Shown here: positions 1-5,118 of the stretch, piece after piece
Numbering within the stretch: the first letter of the stretch is position 1
How the letters are laid out: each line of letters opens with the position of its first letter
Notes under the pieces: model-generated
What the model saw: the letters and a program-made list of their open reading frames with translations, nothing else
The model's database searches: none
Told to the model about the DNA's origin: nothing
NCBI GenBank assembly: GCA_005883245.1
Contig: VAXT01000070.1
Coordinates: forward strand, 1 to 9,873
Origin: Actinomycetota bacterium
Lineage (GTDB): Bacteria > Actinomycetota > Thermoleophilia > Gaiellales > Gaiellaceae
DNA length: 9,873 bases
Reading direction: 5' to 3'
Translations under genes and position numbers: made by a program

Positions 1-20
1 GTGACGGCGATTACTTTCAT
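1..20 (-). CDS. 5' end of the next downstream gene (partial, runs off the window)
   Basis: On the minus strand an ATG at 20-18 is followed by codons reading M-K-V-I-A-V before the window ends. A GGAGG sits three bases upstream of the ATG, which is a slightly short but usable Shine-Dalgarno spacing. The ATG is 44 bases after the stop of the lipoprotein gene and has the same orientation, so this could be the last visible member of the operon or the first gene of another unit. Six codons are too few to assign a family. The call rests only on the ribosome site and start codon. Confidence 0.4.
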
Positions 21-36
21 CGCCCTCCGAACTACC

Positions 37-51
37 CGGGTCGGCGACCCG
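37..51. other. Small hairpin in the gap after the lipoprotein gene
   Basis: A 6-bp perfect inverted repeat (CGGGTC/GACCCG) with a 3-base loop lies just after the lipoprotein stop codon. In the minus-strand transcript the run of five T residues comes before the hairpin rather than after it. It therefore does not have the layout of a rho-independent terminator. It could cause pausing or protect an mRNA end, or be chance in GC-rich DNA. Confidence 0.25.
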
Positions 52-64
52 AAAAACGCCGGAG

Positions 65-1165
65 CTACCGGTTCCAGCTCGGCGCGGAGGCACCGAGCGC
101 CACGACGTTCGGCTTCCCACCCGCGTAGGGATAGATCAAGACGCGCTGATTTCTCGGGCCGACGCGCTCGTCGCCCCACTGGACCAGGGCGAATTGTGCG
201 TCCTGCGAAAGCGCGACTGTGAACGTTCCCTCGCCGAGTGAGCGGATGGCTCCTGTTCGCGGATCGACTGCAACCGATTGTCCGACCGCTTCGCACTCCT
301 CTTCCGCCAGCAACGCGCTGCCGTCATCGGACCAGTCGATCGGCTTCAAGCCGATGCAGTGCCAGTGCGGGTAGCCGGTAAGCATGTCCTCCGGCAATGG
401 GCCGCTGATTCTCGTCCGGCTCGTTCCGTCGGGCCGGATCTGCCAGATCTCGTTCCTCGCAAACTCGGTATTCCGGTTTGGATACTTCGTGGGGATCAGC
501 TTCGCGAAGGCGATCGACTTGGGTCCCCAGACCGGATAGGCGCTGTCGCCTGTGTTCGTGATCGCCTTGGGATCGCCACCGTGGGCGACGTCGACGACAT
601 AGAGGTCGACTACCGGGAAGACGTCGTTCCCCAGGGCCTGCCCATGGGCGAGAGCGACGACGAGCCTCCTTCCGTCCGGCGACAAGCTCCAACCCCAGAG
701 CTTGCCGCGAGCGAGCGTCGTCTCCTTGCCGTCCGCGATGTCTATCCGCACGAGCTCGTCCTCTTCTGTGCTGGCGCTTCGTTCGGTGACGATCGCCCGG
801 GAATCCGGTAACCACGTCGTCGGCCACCCTGCTTCAGCTCCGAGCGGACGCGGCTTCGCGCCGAGCTCGGTCGAAACGAGGAACGCCGAGCCGCAGGTCG
901 GAGAATCGGGCGCGTCGCACTCGCCGCCGGAGTAGACGACCCACTTCCCGTCGGGCGAGATAACAGGTAGCTCGGCATGCGCAACGAGCAGTCGCGCCCG
1001 GCGTCCGTCGGGCTCGGCGATCCAGACTCCCTTTTCGCCGACAAGCCTTTCGTAGACCAGGTAGTGCCAGGTCGGGGCGGGAGCCGTGTCGCCGGCTTCC
1101 TTTGCGGAGCCACAGGCGGTCGCGGTCAGCACGACGAGCACGAGCAGCGCCCTCCGGAGAATCAT
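65..1165 (-). CDS. Lipoprotein with predicted TolB/PD40-like beta-propeller
   Basis: A 366-residue protein begins with MILRR, then a hydrophobic stretch and a lipobox-like T-A-C at residues 16-18, so it is probably lipidated at Cys18 and displayed outside the membrane. The rest carries repeated PD40-like blades, for example ISPDGKW (69-75), SLSPDGRRL (160-168) and DWSDDGSAL (277-285), as in TolB-type propellers. Four further cysteines (83, 91, 270, 291) could form two disulfides. The ATG overlaps the qcrB stop as ATGA. There is no clear Shine-Dalgarno, so translation is probably coupled to qcrB, and this fixes the start. The context suggests an extracytoplasmic partner of the bc/caa3 complexes, but that is inference. 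Propeller lipoproteins also serve unrelated roles, and the exact function is unknown. Confidence 0.85.
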   Translation of the reverse strand: MILRRALLVLVVLTATACGSAKEAGDTAPAPTWHYLVYERLVGEKGVWIAEPDGRRARLLVAHAELPVISPDGKWVVYSGGECDAPDSPTCGSAFLVSTELGAKPRPLGAEAGWPTTWLPDSRAIVTERSASTEEDELVRIDIADGKETTLARGKLWGWSLSPDGRRLVVALAHGQALGNDVFPVVDLYVVDVAHGGDPKAITNTGDSAYPVWGPKSIAFAKLIPTKYPNRNTEFARNEIWQIRPDGTSRTRISGPLPEDMLTGYPHWHCIGLKPIDWSDDGSALLAEEECEAVGQSVAVDPRTGAIRSLGEGTFTVALSQDAQFALVQWGDERVGPRNQRVLIYPYAGGKPNVVALGASAPSWNR

Positions 1166-2385
1166 TCGCGCGCCATAGAGGGCTCGACCTCGCTCCACTT
1201 CCGTTCGCTGAGTTCGGAGCAGATCCGCCGCGTGACGACGAAGACGAGCGGCGGCACGACGAGAAGGCCTGCGCGGAAGATCCAGATCTGCCACGTGTAG
1301 GGCACGCCGACGGAGACGGCGATCCGGTCCATCGACCCGGCCAGGAAGACGACCGCCACGAAGCTGAACACGGAGGCTCCGACCGCGGTACGCCACGACA
1401 TGTCGCTCGGATGGTCGAGCAGATTGTGAACGTCCCGGTCGTCCGTGCGGCGCCGCTCGATGGTCGGCCAGGCGAACAGGAATGCGAAGACGAGCATCGG
1501 AAACAGCACCCCGCCCCAGAAGGGGTTCGGGACGAGTGTGTAGTCCCCGATCGTCACGTCGAAGCCGGGCATCAGCCGCAGCGCCCCGATCAGCCAGCCG
1601 AGATACCAGTCCGGCTGGGCGCCGTTCGTCCCGTTCGCGACCGAATACGGGCCCCACTGCCAGATCGGGTTGATCTGGACGAGGCCGCCGAGAAGAACGA
1701 GGACGGCTGCGACCGCCAACGCGAGCCCGAGCGTCCTCGGCACGTACCCCGGAACCATCGGCAGCCCGACGACCCGCCGCTCGGTGCGCTTGGGCCCCGG
1801 AAACTGGGTGTGGTGGCGGGCGACGACGAGGAGCAGGTGAAGCGAGAGCAGGACGGCGATCGCGATCGGGAGCAGGAAGACGTGCGCGATATACATCCGT
1901 CCCTCGAACGACGGGATCCCCGGGTACCCGGCGCCCCAGACGAGGACGGCCAGGCTGGCGCCCACGATCGGCACCGACATCACCACCGAGTAGTCACGCG
2001 GCTTGCGGAACGCGCCCGTGAAGAAGACGCGCAGCAGGTGGAGCACGATCGCGACCACGAAGACGTCGGCCGCCCAGTGGTGAGTCTGGCGGATGAGCAG
2101 GCCCGCGTTGACCTTGAACGAGATGTCGACCACCGACCGGTACGCCTCGGACATCTTCTGTCCCTGGAGCGGCTCGTAGGAGCCGTGATACACGGTGTCC
2201 TTGAGGCTCGGCTCGAAGAACAGCGTCAGGTAGATCCCCGTCAGCACGAGGACGACGAACGAGTAGAGCGCGATCTCCCCGAGCAGGAAGGACCAGTGGT
2301 CGGGAAAGACGTAGCGGAGCGCCTTGCGCAGGAACGGGGCGGCGCCCGCCCGCTCGTCGAGGAAACGCGTCGCGCGCCGAATCAC
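1162..2385 (-). CDS. qcrB: Cytochrome b subunit of the bc complex (QcrB), short between helices B and D
   Basis: This is the membrane subunit that oxidises (mena)quinol at the Qo site and carries two b hemes. The expected ligand pairs are His102/His116 in helix B and His168/His183 in helix D. The 15-residue spacing of the second pair resembles cytochrome b6. PDWY (258-261) is the actinobacterial form of the Qo PEWY motif. The GTG start overlaps the preceding 36-codon ORF as GTGA and has a strong GGAAGGAG seven bases upstream. The protein has 407 residues, shorter than the roughly 540 usual in Actinobacteria. The odd point is that His116 to His168 is only 52 residues, against 85-87 in known b cytochromes. 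About 35 residues, apparently helix C and the cd1 segment, are missing after KPRD (128-131). Family assignment is secure; Qo-site competence is uncertain. Confidence 0.95.
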   Translation of the reverse strand: MIRRATRFLDERAGAAPFLRKALRYVFPDHWSFLLGEIALYSFVVLVLTGIYLTLFFEPSLKDTVYHGSYEPLQGQKMSEAYRSVVDISFKVNAGLLIRQTHHWAADVFVVAIVLHLLRVFFTGAFRKPRDYSVVMSVPIVGASLAVLVWGAGYPGIPSFEGRMYIAHVFLLPIAIAVLLSLHLLLVVARHHTQFPGPKRTERRVVGLPMVPGYVPRTLGLALAVAAVLVLLGGLVQINPIWQWGPYSVANGTNGAQPDWYLGWLIGALRLMPGFDVTIGDYTLVPNPFWGGVLFPMLVFAFLFAWPTIERRRTDDRDVHNLLDHPSDMSWRTAVGASVFSFVAVVFLAGSMDRIAVSVGVPYTWQIWIFRAGLLVVPPLVFVVTRRICSELSERKWSEVEPSMARE

Positions 2386-2492
2386 CGTCCGACTCCTTCC
2401 CGACCAAGTGACACCGTCTCGGACGAAGTCCCTGAATGCTCGGCCCCCGCGCGAAGCGCAGGGAGCCCTCTTCTGTGTCCACTCACGTTCAT
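2382..2492 (-). CDS. Candidate 36-residue ORF bridging qcrA and qcrB
   Basis: The 103 bases between the qcrA stop and the qcrB start hold an open frame of 36 codons. It starts in an ATGA overlap with qcrA and ends in a GTGA overlap with qcrB. GGGAG lies seven bases before the ATG. The predicted peptide begins MNVSGHRRG, is hydrophilic, and shows no membrane segment or family motif. Against it being a real gene, about 15 of 36 codons end in A or T, including two AGA codons, which is unlike the strongly GC-ending neighbours. The TGA at its end is also created automatically by a GTG-A start of qcrB. It may be a translated leader that keeps ribosomes moving into qcrB, or simply spacer DNA. Confidence 0.35.
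   Translation of the reverse strand: MNVSGHRRGLPALRAGAEHSGTSSETVSLGREGVGR
2393..2400 (-). promoter_or_regulatory. Shine-Dalgarno of qcrB
   Basis: GGAAGGAG on the minus strand lies seven bases before the GTG at 2385-2383. It is among the strongest ribosome sites in the window and supports the GTG as the qcrB start. It also means qcrB need not rely only on coupling to the upstream frame. Confidence 0.75.
2442..2467 (-). other. Intercistronic stem-loop between qcrA and qcrB
   Basis: In the minus-strand RNA the arms GGCUCCC-U-GCGC and GCGCGGGGGCC can pair over 11 bp, with one bulged U, one G-U pair and a UUC loop. No U-tract follows, so it is not a classical terminator. Its place between two cistrons would suit an mRNA-processing or stability element that adjusts the QcrB to QcrA ratio. 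GC-rich DNA forms such stems by chance, so confidence is low. Confidence 0.3.
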
Positions 2493-3460
2493 TCGCGGAC
2501 TCCCGACCAGGAAGGCCCGACGGCCCCTGAGAAGCCGCCGAGGGCGATCAACTCGCCCTTCGGCCCGACGGCCAGCGGCAGCTGAGGCAGGGGCCGGCCG
2601 GCGGGGCCGAAGAGCACCGTGCCGCCGGTCGCTGGATCGAAGGTCGAGTAGTGGCACGGACAGACGAGCGCGGGCCGCGGCCGGCTCGGCTCGAAGTGCG
2701 GCGCGCGGTAGAGCGCCACGGCGCAGCCCGCGTGGGTGCAGACCTTCGAGTAGGCGACGATGCCCCCGGGCGCCCAGTTGCGGCGGCCGACAGGGAGGTC
2801 GAGCCGTGCGGGCTCGACCCGGACGACCACGATCGGCGAGGCGAGGATCTCGGGATTTGCTCCTTCCGGGAACGCCGTGTGCAGCGTGTCGAGCTCGATG
2901 TCGTCGGCGCGCAGCACGCGTCCCTCGCTGTCGACGAGGCGGACACCGCGGCGCCATGGCTCCCGCCGCAGCTGGTTCGTGTCGAAGACGGGCCCGAGGG
3001 AAGCCACCGGTGCGAGGAGCGCGACTCCGAGCGCGAGGCCCGCGCTCCCTGCCGTCAGGCCCAGGAGCCTGCGCCGGGTCAGGGGCCGTCCGCTCTCGGA
3101 GGCGATCTGCTCCACCTCGGCCACCTCGGTCGAGTGGAACCGCTCCGGGTAGGGCTCCTCGGCCTCCTCCGGCGGAGTCAGGCGAAACGCCGTCACGATT
3201 GATGCGACCGCGAGCGTGCCGAAGCAGAGACCAAGCGCGAGCCCGAGGAGTTGTGTGTCGGCACCGCCGGCGTAGATCACGATGAACGCGACGGCGAGGG
3301 CGGCGGCCAGCAGGAGGAGGCCGGCGACGAGCAGCTCGGCGCGAGGTGCCGGCTCCCAGGCGTCGACGACGGGCTCCGGCGGCGGCAATTGGCGGCGCCG
3401 CTGTCCTCGACCGACGAGCAGCACGGCGCCGGCGATCGCCCAGCGGCCGAGGCGCCTCAC
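2489..3460 (-). CDS. qcrA: Rieske iron-sulfur subunit of the bc complex (QcrA)
   Basis: This protein of 323 residues carries the [2Fe-2S] cluster that takes the first electron from quinol and passes it to cytochrome c. Box I is CTHAGC (241-246) and box II is CPCHYSTF (267-274). Expected ligands are Cys241, His243, Cys267 and His270, with a Cys246-Cys269 disulfide. Membrane segments are visible near 42-64, 70-92 and 133-157. The third follows TRRRLL (128-133), a twin-arginine-like motif, as in actinobacterial three-helix Rieske proteins that use Sec for the first helices and Tat for the folded domain. The GTG at 3460 is chosen because it makes a GTGA overlap with the qcrC stop. The longer frame upstream begins with an Arg-rich stretch that overlaps qcrC and looks like a shadow. 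Confidence 0.95.
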   Translation of the reverse strand: MRRLGRWAIAGAVLLVGRGQRRRQLPPPEPVVDAWEPAPRAELLVAGLLLLAAALAVAFIVIYAGGADTQLLGLALGLCFGTLAVASIVTAFRLTPPEEAEEPYPERFHSTEVAEVEQIASESGRPLTRRRLLGLTAGSAGLALGVALLAPVASLGPVFDTNQLRREPWRRGVRLVDSEGRVLRADDIELDTLHTAFPEGANPEILASPIVVVRVEPARLDLPVGRRNWAPGGIVAYSKVCTHAGCAVALYRAPHFEPSRPRPALVCPCHYSTFDPATGGTVLFGPAGRPLPQLPLAVGPKGELIALGGFSGAVGPSWSGVRE

Positions 3461-4161
3461 GGTGCGCGCCCCCCGATCACCGCTGCGACGCCGACGAGAG
3501 CGGCCCCCGCGATGAGCCACGCCACGAGCCCTTCCGGTATCGGTCCGAGATGCCCGATCCCCCATCCGCCCCGGTCGTCCGGATGCTGCGCAAGCTGGAC
3601 GTAGCGGATGATCGAATCGACCTGCCGATCGTCCAGCTGCTTCCTGGTGAACCGGGGCATGAGGTACGGGCCGATCCGCACCGCTTCGGCGATCTGGATC
3701 GGAGTCGAGTCCGCGAGCGTCGGCGCCGTGCCCCCGACGACCAGGCCGCCCTCAGCCGCGACCTGGTGACAGCCGGCGCAGTTCGCGGTGAACAGCTCGA
3801 GCCCCTCGCTGACGCTGCCGCGCTCCGGACGGGGATGCGGAACCGGCGGGCCGCCGAACGAGCCGATGAACTGCACGAGCGATCGAAGCTCCGCGTCGGA
3901 GAACGGAGAGCTCTTGCGCACGGGCTCCTGATCGGCCCTCTGAACGGGCATGTAGCCCGTCGTCAGGTAGAAGTCCGCGGCCTGCGCGCCGACTCCCTGC
4001 AGCGGCGGGCCGAAGTGCTTCCCGCCAGGCGGCACGCCGCTCCCGCCACGGCCGTGGCACGTAACGCAACTCTGGAGGTAGAGGTCTGCACCACTGTCCG
4101 CGCCGCCGAGCTGCGGCACGAGCAGCGCGACCAGAACCACGATCAGAACGGTCGGCCTCAT
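3457..4161 (-). CDS. qcrC: Diheme cytochrome c subunit of the bc complex (QcrC)
   Basis: A 234-residue protein with an N-terminal export segment (residues 4-20) and two class I cytochrome c domains. CVTCH (32-36) and CAGCH (128-132) bind the two hemes. Met71 in GYMP and Met168 in YLMPRF are the likely distal ligands. A C-terminal membrane anchor lies at about 211-231. This layout is that of actinobacterial QcrC, which replaces cytochrome c1 plus a soluble cytochrome c and wires the bc complex directly to the oxidase. The ATG overlaps the stop of the upstream small membrane protein as ATGA, and the stop overlaps qcrA as GTGA. Its partner oxidase subunit II also carries its own c-heme, so there are three c-hemes in series here. 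Confidence 0.95.
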   Translation of the reverse strand: MRPTVLIVVLVALLVPQLGGADSGADLYLQSCVTCHGRGGSGVPPGGKHFGPPLQGVGAQAADFYLTTGYMPVQRADQEPVRKSSPFSDAELRSLVQFIGSFGGPPVPHPRPERGSVSEGLELFTANCAGCHQVAAEGGLVVGGTAPTLADSTPIQIAEAVRIGPYLMPRFTRKQLDDRQVDSIIRYVQLAQHPDDRGGWGIGHLGPIPEGLVAWLIAGAALVGVAAVIGGRAP

Positions 4162-4499
4162 CCTTGCCGGCACGAGTCGAGCGATATGAGTTGCAGGCCG
4201 CCGAGGGCGATCAGCACGAGGAAGAAGAGCCCGGCCAGCATGCCGGTGAGCGCCAGGAACGTCACCGCGCCGCGCGCATCTCCGCGGCGGTCGGCCCAGC
4301 GCCAGGTCAGGAAGGCGGCTCCCGAAGAGCCCAGCGCGACGGCGCCGAGCAGGAGCGTGACCGCCACGATCCAGGACTTCGTGTCGGAGCTGCCCTGCGA
4401 GCACGCCGAGTCTTCGATGCCGTAGCCGAGGACCAGCTGGAGCGCCCACGCGGCCGCGCCGCCGAGGAACCCGTACCACATGAGCAGCGGCCGGGCCAT
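4158..4499 (-). CDS. Small three-helix membrane protein of the oxidase cluster, function unknown
   Basis: A 113-residue hydrophobic protein with probable membrane segments at about 8-28, 43-65 and 79-107. The basic loop RWADRRGDAR (67-76) predicts N-in topology, which puts Cys33 and Cys110 on the same, extracytoplasmic side. They could form a disulfide or bind copper. The N-terminal pattern with AAAWALQLVLGYG (15-27) resembles unnamed small proteins I associate with cox gene clusters, but I cannot name a family. The ATG follows the ctaE stop by one base, and the stop overlaps qcrC as ATGA. It sits exactly between the oxidase and the bc genes. A structural or assembly role in either complex is possible but not shown. 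Confidence 0.8.
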   Translation of the reverse strand: MARPLLMWYGFLGGAAAWALQLVLGYGIEDSACSQGSSDTKSWIVAVTLLLGAVALGSSGAAFLTWRWADRRGDARGAVTFLALTGMLAGLFFLVLIALGGLQLISLDSCRQG

Positions 4500-4500
4500 C

Positions 4501-5118
4501 TCAGATTCGCGGCGTCAGGTAGAGGGACACGAAGATCGCGAGCTGGACGGCGACGACGAAGTACCAGTAGATGGCCGCCATCTGCACCCCGAGGTGGCGT
4601 CTCTGCGAGTAGACGCCGAACCAGGCCCGCACCTGGATCCACGCCATGAGCAGCAGCCCCGCGACGAGGTGCGCCGAATGGGCGCCCGTGACCGTGAAGA
4701 ACAGCGACCCGTAGGCGTCGGTCCTCGGCGTGAGCTCGCGGGCGACGACGACCGTCTCCCAGATCTGGAGCCCGAGGAACGCCAGCCCGAGCAGGAAGGC
4801 CGCCCCCAGGCCGAGGACGAGCGCACGTTGCCTTCCGCGCCTGATGCCCGACTCGGCGGCGTACATGAAGAAGCTGCTCGCGGTGAGGAGCACGGTCATC
4901 ACGAACGCCCGCAGCAGCTTCGGATCCGCGATCCCGTCCGGAGGCCAGCCGCCGGAGGTCTTGAACCGGACGTAGAAGTACGAGGCGAGAAGGACTGCGA
5001 ACAGCGTCCCCTCGGTCGCGACGAGGAGCACCATCCCCCACCAGCCGTTGGACGCCGAGCGCGGTGCGGCCTCCGTCGTCGGCTCGGTCGCACGGCGGGC
5101 GTAGGCGACGGTCGTCAT
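4501..5118 (-). CDS. ctaE: Cytochrome c oxidase subunit III (CtaE/CoxC)
   Basis: A 205-residue five-helix-type subunit III, lacking the first two helices of the mitochondrial form, as is usual in Actinobacteria. VATEGTLFAVLLASYF (33-48) keeps the acidic residue Glu36 of the helix that stabilises proton uptake by subunit I. TGAHSAHLVAGLL is the GxHxxHV-like segment. The C-terminal signature, usually YWHFVDxVW, reads YWYFVVAVQ at 184-192, so His, Asp and Trp are replaced. The ATG overlaps the subunit I stop as ATGA. The protein has no cofactor and is thought to stabilise turnover and proton pumping of the core enzyme. Confidence 0.93.
   Translation of the reverse strand: MTTVAYARRATEPTTEAAPRSASNGWWGMVLLVATEGTLFAVLLASYFYVRFKTSGGWPPDGIADPKLLRAFVMTVLLTASSFFMYAAESGIRRGRQRALVLGLGAAFLLGLAFLGLQIWETVVVARELTPRTDAYGSLFFTVTGAHSAHLVAGLLLMAWIQVRAWFGVYSQRRHLGVQMAAIYWYFVVAVQLAIFVSLYLTPRI

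Noticed and set aside
37..67. Rho-independent terminator after the lipoprotein gene
   Set aside because: The T run precedes the hairpin on the transcribed strand, and another start codon follows within 44 bases.
65..1657. Extending the lipoprotein upstream to 1657
   Set aside because: The extra 164 residues overlap qcrB out of frame and are Arg/Pro-rich. The internal ATG at 1165 gives a proper signal and lipobox and an ATGA overlap.
2797..2819. Perfect 9-bp inverted repeat (GGTCGAGCC/GGCTCGACC) in qcrA
   Set aside because: It lies in well-conserved coding sequence (RVEPARLDLP) and needs no regulatory explanation; it is likely chance at high GC.
1102..3285. Long plus-strand open frame of 727 codons
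   Set aside because: It runs antisense through qcrB and qcrA, is extremely rich in Arg, Asp, Glu and Pro, and shows no domain. It is an expected shadow of high-GC coding DNA.
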